Below, piece by piece: positions 1 through 6,385 of a stretch of DNA of 64,000 nt. Position numbers and translations under genes: made by a program. Position 1 is the first letter of the stretch. Each line of letters begins with the position of its first letter. The notes below the pieces were generated by a model. That model searched no databases. It saw only the letters and a program-made list of their open reading frames with translations, and was not told where the DNA came from. Where the stretch lies: IMG/VR virus record IMGVR_UViG_3300010388_000214, positions 31,626 to 95,625 of that record; one strand, 5' to 3'. The DNA comes from a virus.

Positions 1-42
1 ATAATCAAAGTATAATTCAAGACTCTCTAAGTCATCACGCAT
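1..42 (-). CDS. Partial small protein, runs off window start
   Basis: An ATG at 42 opens a frame beginning MRDDLESLELYF that is still open at the window edge. It overlaps the last codons of the Cys-rich gene ending at 35, as is usual for the coupled small genes of this arm. Only 14 residues are visible, so no function can be given. Confidence 0.4.
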   Translation of the reverse strand, partial: MRDDLESLELYFDY

Positions 43-127
43 TGTTATCATATTCTTGCTCTCCCTCGCATAGTGGACAAAAGGGGGTACAGTCAAAGCT
101 ACCCTCATGGTTAGGACATTCAATCAT
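35..127 (-). CDS. Tiny Cys-rich putative zinc-binding protein (30 aa)
   Basis: The 30-residue product has a CPNH motif near the N-terminus and a CTPFCPLC cluster, consistent with one bound zinc. The frame can be extended upstream to 238, but that stretch is occupied by another gene in a different frame. The ATG at 127 sits 1 nt past that gene's TAA, which suggests translational coupling. I do not recognise a family. The role is probably regulatory or host-directed, by analogy with other phage micro-zinc proteins (inference). Confidence 0.5.
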   Translation of the reverse strand: MIECPNHEGSFDCTPFCPLCEGEQEYDNNA

Positions 128-128
128 G

Positions 129-296
129 TTAACCAGTATATCTTGAATCAATGGATAAAGCAACATCGACACGGTCAAGGTCATAAGCTTCTTCAAGCTC
201 TTCCCAATCGGCAGCAGTCCAATGGCTAGTCTTAACAATAACTACCTTATCAGCACTACCGTAGTTACCGTCGCTAGCAAAGTAATGACTACTCAT
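129..296 (-). CDS. Small acidic protein, unknown (55 aa)
   Basis: The frame starts at ATG 296 and reads MSSHYFASDGNYGS, with an acidic helix-like middle part (WEELEEAYDLDRVD). It is just under the usual ORF size cut-off. It overlaps the end of the upstream 59-aa gene by 8 bp and is coupled downstream to the Cys-rich gene. No domain recognised. It is the third gene of the short unit driven by the promoter at 582-610. Confidence 0.55.
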   Translation of the reverse strand: MSSHYFASDGNYGSADKVVIVKTSHWTAADWEELEEAYDLDRVDVALSIDSRYTG

Positions 297-468
297 CTTC
301 TTCTTCATCCTCTAGATATTGGTCAACCTCAATAGAGTAGACACCGTCATATGACGTGCCGTCTTCCTGATAGTCATACTCCCAAGCCAAAGCTTCTGCT
401 TCTTCGGGGGTATCAGCTTCAACATCAAAAGAGTAATCAACTCTCATATTAACTAAGAACTTAGCCAT
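289..468 (-). CDS. Small acidic protein, V-x-A-x-T-x-E-E-A type (59 aa)
   Basis: The sequence begins MAKFLVNMRVDYSFDVEA, continues with TPEEAEALAWEY and ends in an acidic tail. A beta-hairpin followed by a helix starting T/S-x-E-E-A is common in small phage proteins, and the genes at 2183-2380 and 8111-8254 look similar. The start at 468 has the SD GAAAGGA and overlaps the TAA of the preceding gene as TAATG. Function unknown. Confidence 0.65.
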   Translation of the reverse strand: MAKFLVNMRVDYSFDVEADTPEEAEALAWEYDYQEDGTSYDGVYSIEVDQYLEDEEEDE

Positions 469-575
469 TAGTATCCTTTCAATATGTCTGACAGTTGGTC
501 TAACTGTTCTGGGGTTAGTCTTCCGATTACACTTGTGTCGATTGCGTTAGCAAACATATCCTGTATTTCGTTCAT
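468..575 (-). CDS. Very small protein, unknown (35 aa)
   Basis: The frame MNEIQDMFANAIDTSVIGRL ends in a predicted helix (TPEQLDQLSDIL). It is the first gene after the promoter at 582-610. The -10 box lies about 7 nt from the ATG, so the message is nearly or fully leaderless. It is coupled by TAATG to the 59-aa gene. Confidence 0.5.
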   Translation of the reverse strand: MNEIQDMFANAIDTSVIGRLTPEQLDQLSDILKGY

Positions 576-581
576 ATAATA

Positions 582-610
582 AGTATGACTTAGATAAAAT
601 GGTTTGTCAA
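582..610 (-). promoter_or_regulatory. Promoter, class I (TTGACA-17-CATACT)
   Basis: On the minus strand TTGACA (605-610) and CATACT (582-587) are separated by exactly 17 bp. The same pair, with TCATACTTA around the -10, recurs at 1799-1827, 2410-2439 and 3421-3449. It drives the four-gene unit ending at the window edge. Confidence 0.8.
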
Positions 611-679
611 TATTTCTGGGCGTTTTGTTACCCTATCGTAATCATTGCACAATGACTATATATATAGTTATAAACATTG

Positions 680-724
680 GCGGCCCCCGATCCTGGTGGG
701 GTAGGCAGTTTATTCTCATGCCTA
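680..724 (-). repeat. Inter-unit element: GCGGCCCCC block and hairpin
   Basis: A GCGGCCCCC block (680-688) is followed by an inverted repeat TAGGCA/TGCCTA (702-724) just past the DUF932 stop. The hairpin loop on the minus strand ends AATAAAC, as in the related hairpins at 1898-1921, 2521-2550 and 2556-2575. There is no U-tract, so this is not a classic terminator. Confidence 0.5.
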
Positions 725-735
725 GGAGTGTCCGC

Positions 736-1755
736 CTATGCGGTAGCTAGTTGAACAACCTTGAGCAAACGGTTCTTCTCTGCGTTGATAGCAGGGTCAA
801 AGCCAGATGCGGAAGCCAAGACTGATTCGTTGTTACCCTTGCGACCAGAACGGTACCAGTCGAGACGCTCAGTCATTGCGTTGAACGCACCCCAAGCGGT
901 TCCACTAATCATGTGGTTGAACTCACCCTGATAGATGTCCTCAATCAGTTCCAGCTTGGTCTGCCACTTGGACAGAGAACCCTTAGAGTCTTTCTCTGGC
1001 ATGGGGTAAGCAAGAGCAACGATTTCGTCAAACTTAGCCTTAGAGATTTCAGTCTCAATCATAGCCTTTGCCATGATGTCGAATTCATCCATGTATGCGT
1101 TAGCAAGTCCCAAAGCCTCACGAGCTGCGATAACTTTACCCTCAGCGGTCTGAGTGTGACGAATCTTGAACGACTGCTTGATGTTACGGTTGCGACCTAC
1201 ACCACCACCGATAGCAAGGTTCAGAGTGTTAGCACAGACAACACGCACAGGGGTGATGCTTGCCTGAATCGCTACAGAACCGTCATGAGATGTGTTGACG
1301 AGGAGGTAGGTGTTTACCTTGTCACCAACACCGTTAGGGTCTAGGACAGTCTCACGCTCAAGAGCAATGGAACCAAACACCTGACGACCACCCTTGATAG
1401 AACCAGCAGTCTCCCAGCGACCACCACCGTCTAGGATGTTGTCACCAAATGAGAACAGGTCTTCATTCTGGAGGGTACGGTAACGCTCACCAACAACGCC
1501 AAGCACGTCAGTCTGCTTCTTGTCGAATGGGTTAGAGCGAGCAACAAAATAGTTAGTCTTGTCTGAGGTAAAGTTCTCAGGCATAGGGATTTCTTCAAGA
1601 CGAACATTCCAGTTGTCCAAGTGTGCCAACTCTAGCATCTTGGTTGTGTTTACTTCTTCCTCGAACACAGTACCCAAACCATGCCAAGCTGGTTCACGGA
1701 AAGAGGCAAAGGTAGTCTTGCCAGTTACTGAGTCGATTTCTAGTTCGTGTGCCAT
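736..1755 (-). CDS. DUF932 phage/plasmid-like protein (339 aa)
   Basis: The product matches the DUF932 / phage-plasmid-like (TIGR03299) family in length and signature, opening with MAHELEIDSVTGKTTFASF and the family's AWHGLGT motif. A central block carries the family-typical VCANTL and KIRHT motifs. Members are common in phages and plasmids and their biochemical role is not established. It is the largest gene of the left arm and stands alone behind its own class I promoter at 1799-1827. A purine-rich stretch (AAAGAAG) precedes the ATG. Confidence 0.9.
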   Translation of the reverse strand: MAHELEIDSVTGKTTFASFREPAWHGLGTVFEEEVNTTKMLELAHLDNWNVRLEEIPMPENFTSDKTNYFVARSNPFDKKQTDVLGVVGERYRTLQNEDLFSFGDNILDGGGRWETAGSIKGGRQVFGSIALERETVLDPNGVGDKVNTYLLVNTSHDGSVAIQASITPVRVVCANTLNLAIGGGVGRNRNIKQSFKIRHTQTAEGKVIAAREALGLANAYMDEFDIMAKAMIETEISKAKFDEIVALAYPMPEKDSKGSLSKWQTKLELIEDIYQGEFNHMISGTAWGAFNAMTERLDWYRSGRKGNNESVLASASGFDPAINAEKNRLLKVVQLATA

Positions 1756-1798
1756 GTGGCTACTTCTTTCTTTAGGGGATGAATTGCTTACTTATATA

Positions 1799-1827
1799 AG
1801 TATGACAGTGTTTAGCTATCTTGTCAA
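1799..1827 (-). promoter_or_regulatory. Promoter, class I, for the DUF932 gene
   Basis: TTGACA at 1822-1827 and CATACT at 1799-1804 (minus) are spaced by 17 bp. GTAA and GTTAC half-sites and a GGGGGGCCGC block (1875-1884) lie just upstream. Confidence 0.8.
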
Positions 1828-1897
1828 CCATCTGGGGGGTATTTTCTTACCTTCGTAATTAAACTGTTACATTCGGGGGGCCGCAGGGTATTTAGAG

Positions 1898-1963
1898 TGA
1901 GCAGTTTCAGATCAATGCTCAGGACCTGGCCTAGGGGAAAGAAAGGAATAAGAACCCTAGGCC
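1898..1963 (-). repeat. Tandem hairpins after the 64-aa gene
   Basis: Two inverted repeats follow the gene ending at 1989. A 9-bp stem GGCCTAGGG/CCCTAGGCC spans 1928-1963, and a 6-bp stem TGAGCA/TGCTCA spans 1898-1921 with a loop ending GAAAC. They probably mark the 3' end of the transcript. Neither has a clear U-tract. Confidence 0.5.
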
Positions 1964-1988
1964 ATCATCGGTAACCCCTTACCGAGAA

Positions 1989-2183
1989 TTAAAACAAACG
2001 TTGCTTGTGGTCCAGAAAGGTACCAGTAATGAATGCACGTACATGTGCGTAAGCTTCTGCACGTCCTTCTTCATATGCAGCTTCGAAAGGACATCCGTCG
2101 GTCTCTTGTTCATTCATCGACTCAACAGCTTCGTCTTCCTTCTTGTGGAAGTACTGCAGCAGCTCAGATACTAGTTCATCCAT
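1989..2183 (-). CDS. Acidic helical small protein, unknown (64 aa)
   Basis: The protein (MDELVSELLQYFHKKEDEA...) is predicted mostly alpha-helical, with the segment FEAAYEEGRAEAYAHVRAF. The gene starts on the A of the upstream TAA (TAATG) and so is the second cistron of the 2410-2439 promoter. No family recognised. Confidence 0.7.
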   Translation of the reverse strand: MDELVSELLQYFHKKEDEAVESMNEQETDGCPFEAAYEEGRAEAYAHVRAFITGTFLDHKQRLF

Positions 2184-2380
2184 TAGTTGCCTACGAATTC
2201 AACTACAGTGTCAGCTTCTTGGTACTCGACCATGTCAAGCTTTTCTTCAGTGATATCAAACTCAGGCCAGTAATCAGCATCCTCGTTACCCTGCGAGACG
2301 TGAAAGATTGCAAGAGCTTCGTCTTCACTGTCCGCCTGCACGGAATAGGTATTGCCAGATGTTATAAAGTATGTAGCCAT
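2183..2380 (-). CDS. Small acidic protein, V-x-A-x-S-x-D-E-A type (65 aa)
   Basis: The frame can open at 2410, but that ATG lies at the promoter's -10 box. The internal ATG at 2380 has a good SD (AGAAGG) and gives MATYFITSGNTYSVQADS followed by EDEALAIF. This is a beta-hairpin/helix small-protein pattern resembling the gene at 289-468. The C-terminal half is acidic. Function unknown. Confidence 0.7.
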   Translation of the reverse strand: MATYFITSGNTYSVQADSEDEALAIFHVSQGNEDADYWPEFDITEEKLDMVEYQEADTVVEFVGN

Positions 2381-2409
2381 GTTGGCCTTCTTTCTTTGTC
2401 GGTAATACA

Positions 2410-2439
2410 AGTATGACAGCTGTGGGGGGTATTTGTCAA
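2410..2439 (-). promoter_or_regulatory. Promoter, class I
   Basis: TTGACA (2434-2439) and CATACT (2410-2415) on the minus strand are separated by 18 bp. The transcription start would be near 2403, which fixes the next gene's start at 2380. A GTAAC/GTTAC inverted pair and a GGGGCCGC block (2469-2476) lie upstream. Confidence 0.8.
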
Positions 2440-2520
2440 CCTTCGTAACCTAAACGTTACATTTGCGAGGGGCCGCCCAAATCCCCTAGCCATCACGACA
2501 AACGATCAACTAGGGGTGGG

Positions 2521-2575
2521 TGAGCAGTTTTTATTCCACCAGCATACTCAGGCTAATGAGGCAGTTTTATCTCAT
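2521..2575 (-). repeat. Two adjacent hairpins with a shared AAAACTGC loop
   Basis: Stems TGAGTA/TGCTCA (2521-2550, one G-U pair) and ATGAG/CTCAT (2556-2575) follow the 147-aa gene. On the minus strand both contain AAAACTGC next to the stem, as do the elements at 702-724 (AAACTGC) and 1898-1921 (AAACTGC). Confidence 0.5.
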
Positions 2576-2590
2576 ACCCAGGAGTAATTA

Positions 2591-3034
2591 CTAGAGTAGG
2601 TCAATCACCGTGTTGTAGGTAGTTGCCGAGACTTCCTCCTGAGAGGTCATCTTCAGTACCTTTAGGTTACGCTCTAGCAGGGACTTGCGTGTCGTATACT
2701 CACGACCAAAGTGCTGTGACTCATTTGGCTTGCTTGGTTCTTTGGGTGCTTCTGGCAAACCAAGCAGGTCAGAGTTCACGCTAACACGAACAGAGTTACC
2801 GTATTCATTTGATACACGGATAGGCGAGTCATACTCGTTGCCAATTAGTTCTGGCTTACCAAGTGCTTTGATAACAGCCTCAACAACTGCTTTCTGGTGG
2901 TCTGCCTTAGCCTTGCGGTACTCCTCCATTTGAGCAGGGTACACAGCCAAGTCAGCCTCAATCTTAGCAAGAGATGCCTCAATGTCAGCAATGAGAGATG
3001 CGGTAGGGATTTTCACAGAGAGTGAACGAGCCAT
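2591..3034 (-). CDS. Coiled-coil protein of unknown function (147 aa)
   Basis: Residues about 15-55 form a charged heptad-like helix (ASLAKIEADLAVYPAQ onward). A beta-rich middle part follows (SPIRVSNEYGNSVRVSV), then a basic helical C-terminus. No family recognised. The gene is preceded by the structured region at 3074-3194, which would be its 5' UTR, and is probably expressed from the promoter at 3421-3449 by read-through of the 48-aa gene. Two hairpins lie just past its stop. Confidence 0.8.
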   Translation of the reverse strand: MARSLSVKIPTASLIADIEASLAKIEADLAVYPAQMEEYRKAKADHQKAVVEAVIKALGKPELIGNEYDSPIRVSNEYGNSVRVSVNSDLLGLPEAPKEPSKPNESQHFGREYTTRKSLLERNLKVLKMTSQEEVSATTYNTVIDLL

Positions 3035-3073
3035 AATTGTTTATCTACTTTCTTATTTACTAGGGGTTAGTGT

Positions 3074-3194
3074 CTGGGTAGTTTAGACAGACATACCCAG
3101 GTCTGTTTTCCTTTTGGAAAGTGTGTAGGTGGGGGTCTGGCTAGACACGGCTACCTCTCGGAAACCAGACATTACGGGTAGCGAACCCACCTAC
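3074..3194 (-). ncRNA. Structured leader RNA with potential pseudoknot
   Basis: Read on the minus strand there is a 9-bp closing stem (3186-3194 with 3125-3133). It encloses a 6-bp stem GTCTGG/CCAGAC (3165-3170 with 3135-3140). The loop bases GGTAGC of that stem (3150-3155) are the exact complement of GCTACC (3177-3182), which lies between the two stems, so an H-type pseudoknot can form. Two simple hairpins follow: TTTCC/GGAAA at 3107-3120 and CTGGGTA/TACCCAG at 3074-3100. The region lies between the genes at 3202 and 3034, so it may control the latter. No known riboswitch class was recognised. Confidence 0.5.
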
Positions 3195-3201
3195 GGTTAG
3201 A

Positions 3202-3348
3202 CTACTTTACGGTAGTCCAGCGAGTGTCACCGTTTGCGAGGGTGAGACGAACACGGCTTGAGCCAGTTGCGTTCTTCACGATTTCCTCAACGATACCCGA
3301 TACACCAGATGCCTGAGTGGTAAAGGTTTCTCCGATTACTGCGTTCAT
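3202..3348 (-). CDS. Small protein, unknown (48 aa)
   Basis: ATG 3348 follows the SD AAGGAAG and opens MNAVIGETFTTQASGVSG. The rest is beta-rich (SSRVRLTLANGDTRWTTV), suggesting a small SH3-like or OB-like barrel, though that is only a guess. It is the first gene after promoter 3421-3449. Confidence 0.65.
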   Translation of the reverse strand: MNAVIGETFTTQASGVSGIVEEIVKNATGSSRVRLTLANGDTRWTTVK

Positions 3349-3420
3349 TTTATTACTGCTTCCTTGTAGTGAGCCAACTTTGACTGATTTGTTTTACCAA
3401 GTCGTTTACTTGATATATCT

Positions 3421-3449
3421 AGTATGACATCAAATCTGGGGGGTGTCAA
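3421..3449 (-). promoter_or_regulatory. Promoter, class I, with phased TAAC sites
   Basis: TTGACA (3444-3449) and CATACT (3421-3426) are spaced 17 bp on the minus strand. TAAC half-sites follow at 3459, 3471 and 3482 (steps of 12 and 11 bp), then a GGGGGCCGA block at 3490-3498. Confidence 0.8.
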
Positions 3450-3515
3450 GCCTTATCGTAACCTTTTTTATAACAGGTTGGTAACGGTCGGGGGCCGATC
3501 CCCGTTGGGGGTAGC

Positions 3516-4076
3516 CTATGAAGCACTACCCCGAACGATGACCCAGATAAGAGCTTGAGCAGTACGAGGTGTCAGACCAAACTCTCCTGCAACTTTACGC
3601 ACAGCACGAGACAGTTCTACATACTGAGACTGAGAGGGGGAGTCAGTTCCCAGGTTAGCTGCACGACACATCCAAATGTCAATAACTACAGCGTCTTTGT
3701 CACCTGCAATAGCACGAGCGAATGCATTAGTCTTTGGACCTTTGAGAGCGTCAAACCCTAAGTCAATGCTAGTCTGTGCCATTTTGTAGTTGTTAGGCAA
3801 ACCCTTTACCTCATGACCAAGCGAGAATGCAATAGCCTTAGAGATATTACTAGCCCAACGCTCACGAGGTGAGAATGCAGAGACAACGCTTGCACCAACT
3901 TCAAGTGTGGTGTTTAGGTTGCGAGCAACTTCTTCTGCAACTTCTTCTGCATCCCGATACCAGACACTAGCCTCTTCGACCTGACCGAGAGTAGCATTCA
4001 TGAGTAGGTTGCGATACATGCCAGTGTAGTTCTTGATACGGGTGGTTACTTCTGGCTTTACGATTGTGGTTGTCAT
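3516..4076 (-). CDS. HhH DNA-glycosylase-like phage protein (186 aa)
   Basis: The region SAFSPRERWASNISKAIAF, then KTNAFARAIAGDKDAVVIDIW, resembles the core of helix-hairpin-helix glycosylase-fold proteins: a short HhH-like segment followed by a GD-x-x-A-V-x-x-D strand-helix. Similar phage proteins are annotated as DUF7178-like. Whether it cuts bases is unknown. The usual catalytic Lys of bifunctional glycosylases cannot be placed with confidence, while an Asp in the VIDIW motif is present. It stands alone behind the class II promoter at 4103-4131. Confidence 0.65.
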   Translation of the reverse strand: MTTTIVKPEVTTRIKNYTGMYRNLLMNATLGQVEEASVWYRDAEEVAEEVARNLNTTLEVGASVVSAFSPRERWASNISKAIAFSLGHEVKGLPNNYKMAQTSIDLGFDALKGPKTNAFARAIAGDKDAVVIDIWMCRAANLGTDSPSQSQYVELSRAVRKVAGEFGLTPRTAQALIWVIVRGSAS

Positions 4077-4102
4077 GGGGTGTTCCTTTCCTTATATAAA
4101 TA

Positions 4103-4131
4103 ACTATACAGTTACCCACGGACATTTGCAA
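4103..4131 (-). promoter_or_regulatory. Promoter, class II (spacer motif), site 1
   Basis: Minus strand: -35 TTGCAA (4126-4131), spacer motif ATGTCCGTGGGT (4114-4125), 5 nt, -10 TATAGT (4103-4108). TAAC half-sites at 4141, 4153 and 4164 and a GCGGCCCCC block at 4174-4182 lie upstream. Confidence 0.8.
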
Positions 4132-4219
4132 GGGTATTCTTAACTATCTTAATAACGAATAGGTAACGGATCAGCGGCCCCCGTGGGGGTAGAGAAGTCA
4201 ATCCCCACCCCCAATGGTA

Positions 4220-4702
4220 TTACCAAGAAGCCTGATATATAAATGAAATATCGCTTGTGATAGTTTTGTCTAGCAGAGTCTTCAACTCTTTCTTAGTACG
4301 CTTGAGGTCTTCCCAGTACCACTTGTCTATTTCAGTAGAACCAAAGAAGAAACCAGAAACAGGCTCTAACTCAGACGTATCTTTAGTTGCGATAACATCT
4401 GTAACAGTAAACAGCAACTCTTCCAACCTCTCACGGCTAACATAAACAGGCTGGCACTCGTCTACACCGTTAGCACAGTTAGTGATAAACCAGTTATGGA
4501 TTTGGTTAGACTTACGCCAATAGATAGCAGTCTCAGTTACAGACAGGCCAACGCTTTCGTCTGAGGCTAGGCTGTTGAGGTTTGAGGCGGTAAGAACTTC
4601 GAGATAGTCTCGGTTCTTCTCACGCTGATAGTCACCATCTACAACCTTGTAGTTGTTAGCAGGAATAAACTTACGGACTTCCAGGTACATATCGAGACCC
4701 AT
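4220..4702 (-). CDS. Conserved MGLDMYL-type phage protein (160 aa)
   Basis: The product begins MGLDMYLEVRKF and has the YWRKSNQIHNWF motif, both hallmarks of a widespread phage hypothetical family. No activity is known. The C-terminal half contains KWYWEDLKRTKKELKTLLD, a likely helical hairpin. It is monocistronic, behind the class II promoter at 4734-4763. Confidence 0.8.
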   Translation of the reverse strand: MGLDMYLEVRKFIPANNYKVVDGDYQREKNRDYLEVLTASNLNSLASDESVGLSVTETAIYWRKSNQIHNWFITNCANGVDECQPVYVSRERLEELLFTVTDVIATKDTSELEPVSGFFFGSTEIDKWYWEDLKRTKKELKTLLDKTITSDISFIYQASW

Positions 4703-4733
4703 TAGGGACTCCTTTCTTTTGAGGTTTGGTTAC

Positions 4734-4763
4734 AGTTTAGCAGTACCCACGGACATTAGTCAA
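4734..4763 (-). promoter_or_regulatory. Promoter, class II, site 2
   Basis: Minus strand: TTGACT (4758-4763), motif ATGTCCGTGGGT (4745-4756), 5 nt, TAAACT (4734-4739), with an 18-bp spacer. The -35 box lies inside the last codons of the 54-aa gene, so the element overlaps coding sequence. Confidence 0.75.
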
Positions 4764-4920
4764 GGTCATCTACTAAAATAATTTCTTTGTTGAACTGGAT
4801 TGCTTCCTCTAGCATATGGAGCATACCCAATTCTTTTGAGGTCAGGTTGTGGGTGGTGAACAGGTCTGTGGGGGTACCAGTCTCAGTGTCCACTACTCGG
4901 ATAAATAGGTCTAGTGCCAT
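4756..4920 (-). CDS. Small protein, unknown (54 aa)
   Basis: The frame MALDLFIRVVDTETGTPTD ends with an acidic stretch (IILVDDLD). It starts on the TAATG that ends the gene at 4920-5123. Its 3' end is overlapped by promoter site 2. No family recognised. Confidence 0.6.
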   Translation of the reverse strand: MALDLFIRVVDTETGTPTDLFTTHNLTSKELGMLHMLEEAIQFNKEIILVDDLD

Positions 4921-5123
4921 TAGTTCTTATACTCCCTAATTGTAAATTCTTCTGTACCGTTTTCTAGTGCATCTTCATATTCTTCGACAGTACTGAAATA
5001 ATAAAACACACCGTCGTCATTTACTTCTGAGTAATCAGTAATAAAGTCATCAGAGATAACGACATAAGTAAAAAACTCGTCTCGTGGGTCATCTCGCCAA
5101 GTGACTAGGACTTCCTTTTCCAT
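4920..5123 (-). CDS. Acidic small protein, unknown (67 aa)
   Basis: The protein is very acidic (for example VEEYEDALENGTEEF) and rich in aromatic residues (VFYYFS). It is coupled by TAATG to genes on both sides. The family is unknown. Small acidic phage proteins sometimes mimic DNA or inhibit host enzymes, which is only speculation here. Confidence 0.7.
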   Translation of the reverse strand: MEKEVLVTWRDDPRDEFFTYVVISDDFITDYSEVNDDGVFYYFSTVEEYEDALENGTEEFTIREYKN

Positions 5124-5284
5124 TATGCATACTCCTTGATTGCTCGGTTCTTTACAGTGCTACGGGTTCGCAGTCTGTTTGGTCGGTTGTCATGTGTGCC
5201 AGAGGCATTGGACTTACGCAGTTCACGCATACCAATAATGTATGCCGTGTTCTGAATTTTCTGGGGTGGTTTCGCTTTCTTCAT
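5123..5284 (-). CDS. Basic small protein, unknown (53 aa)
   Basis: The product, starting MKKAKPPQKIQNTAYIIG, is strongly basic (RLRTRSTVKNRAIKEY at the C-terminus), which suggests nucleic-acid binding. It is the first gene of the three-gene unit behind promoter site 3. ATG 5284 lies about 6 nt from that promoter's -10 box, so the message may be leaderless. Confidence 0.6.
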   Translation of the reverse strand: MKKAKPPQKIQNTAYIIGMRELRKSNASGTHDNRPNRLRTRSTVKNRAIKEYA

Positions 5285-5290
5285 AAACTA

Positions 5291-5319
5291 ATTATGACAT
5301 GACCCACTGACATTCCCGA
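5291..5319 (-). promoter_or_regulatory. Promoter, class II, site 3
   Basis: Minus strand: motif ATGTCAGTGGGT (5302-5313), 5 nt, -10 CATAAT (5291-5296). The -35 position reads TCGGGA, a poor match, while the spacer motif is kept. A GGGGGGCCGC block lies at 5324-5333. Confidence 0.65.
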
Positions 5320-5346
5320 TTTTGGGGGGCCGCCCGAAGGCCCATT

Positions 5347-5469
5347 CTAGATGAATTCGAATGGGTCTCGGTCTTGGAAGATATCCTCGAAGTCCTGCAT
5401 GGTATATGCTCCAGGGTTAGCCATGTAGTCTCGGTAGTCTGCCATGATCTCTTCTGCTTGCTCGTCCAT
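5347..5469 (-). CDS. Very small acidic protein (40 aa)
   Basis: The frame MDEQAEEIMADYRDYMANPG ends DRDPFEFI. It has a strong SD (AGGAGAGG) 5 nt from ATG 5469, located in the last codons of the preceding gene. Its 3' end contains a CCCATTC/GAATGGG inverted repeat that may form the transcript end. Function unknown. Confidence 0.6.
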   Translation of the reverse strand: MDEQAEEIMADYRDYMANPGAYTMQDFEDIFQDRDPFEFI

Positions 5470-5470
5470 A

Positions 5471-5659
5471 TTATCCTCTCCTAGGTTTTGCTTTTAGTTC
5501 TCCACGGTGGAATCTAGTTACAAACTCTCTCGCTGCTGGCCAGTACTCTAGGTTGAATGCTCGCTCATTATGCATCTCAACCATATCCAAGGCTAGCTGT
5601 TCGATTAGCTTGCGGTCAGTAATGATTACTGGCTTTATGTATGTCTCACGCTTAGTCAT
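5471..5659 (-). CDS. Small basic protein, unknown (62 aa)
   Basis: The sequence MTKRETYIKPVIITDRKLIE leads into a helical part and a basic C-terminus (KAKPRRG). The gene starts on the TAATG of the 93-aa gene. No domain recognised. Confidence 0.7.
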   Translation of the reverse strand: MTKRETYIKPVIITDRKLIEQLALDMVEMHNERAFNLEYWPAAREFVTRFHRGELKAKPRRG

Positions 5660-5940
5660 TAGTCTAACTCACTCTCGATAATCCACATACCCAAGCGGTA
5701 TGACTCAACGATATCCCAAGCCTTGACCCACTCACTGCCACGGAATGTAACACCCTCTGGCAACTTGATTTTGAGGTGACCCTCTCCGTCATTCACGGTG
5801 TCAATAGCCTCGACTGCTGTATCAACCATCTGCTGAGGAATTGGAGGATAGCAATTCGTCTGGAAGTGTAGGCTAATTTGCTGTTCAAGTGTGAAGCCTA
5901 GTTCGTCATCTTGAAGTGCTAGTGCTGATAAGTTTCCCAT
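5659..5940 (-). CDS. Small acidic protein, unknown (93 aa)
   Basis: First gene of the unit behind promoter site 4. The product (MGNLSALALQDDELGFTLEQ...) mixes a helical N-terminus with a beta segment (HLKIKLPEGVTFRGSEW). It is coupled by TAATG to the 62-aa gene. No family recognised. Confidence 0.75.
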   Translation of the reverse strand: MGNLSALALQDDELGFTLEQQISLHFQTNCYPPIPQQMVDTAVEAIDTVNDGEGHLKIKLPEGVTFRGSEWVKAWDIVESYRLGMWIIESELD

Positions 5941-5967
5941 TAGTTTTCCTTTTCTTTTGATACTATA

Positions 5968-5996
5968 AACCTATCACAAGCCACGGACATTATCAA
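5968..5996 (-). promoter_or_regulatory. Promoter, class II, site 4
   Basis: Minus strand: TTGATA (5991-5996), motif ATGTCCGTGGCT (5979-5990), 5 nt, TAGGTT (5968-5973), with a 17-bp spacer. TAAC half-sites lie at 6018 and 6029 (11 bp apart) and a GGGCCGC block at 6036-6042. Confidence 0.75.
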
Positions 5997-6053
5997 CGTA
6001 ATCGTAAGATCTTTTGGTAACAGTTAGATAACGAAGGGCCGCCTCGCACTCCC

Positions 6054-6179
6054 CTAGAAGGGGAGCTTGAGGTTTTTGTTTGCTTCTTTTAGTTCGTTTA
6101 TCTCATTACGCTGAGCAACGATAATGATACCAGCAATGATTAGGCTGAACCACATACCCCAGAACAATAGGTCTAGCAT
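6054..6179 (-). CDS. Single-pass membrane microprotein (41 aa)
   Basis: Residues 3-22 (LLFWGMWFSLIIAGIIIVAQ) form one membrane segment, followed by a charged helical tail (RNEINELKEANKNLKL). It starts on the TAATG of the upstream gene. A CTCCCC/GGGGAG hairpin overlaps its stop. Function unknown. Confidence 0.6.
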   Translation of the reverse strand: MLDLLFWGMWFSLIIAGIIIVAQRNEINELKEANKNLKLPF

Positions 6180-6367
6180 TAGTTTACCTCCACCTTGTAG
6201 CAAGCGTCTACAAACTTTACAGCCAAGAAACGGTCATTGTCCTCAGCAAACATAGCACAGAAGTCGTTCACCATATTGTCAAACTTTTCTTCCAAGCCAA
6301 TAGACATTTCCTGGTAGAAGTCGTTCAGGATTTCAGCGGTAGCAACGTAGTCTTTACGTGTCATCAT
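6179..6367 (-). CDS. Small acidic helical protein, unknown (62 aa)
   Basis: The product (MMTRKDYVATAEILNDFYQE...) is acidic and predicted helical, with a single Cys-Tyr near the end. The start may be either of two adjacent ATGs (6367 or 6364). It is the middle gene of the unit from promoter site 5. No family recognised. Confidence 0.7.
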   Translation of the reverse strand: MMTRKDYVATAEILNDFYQEMSIGLEEKFDNMVNDFCAMFAEDNDRFLAVKFVDACYKVEVN

Positions 6368-6385
6368 TTTATTTATTTCCTATTC

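Noticed and set aside
913-1344. Plus-strand 143-aa frame inside the DUF932 gene
   Set aside because: It is fully opposite a recognised gene, with no promoter in the plus direction.
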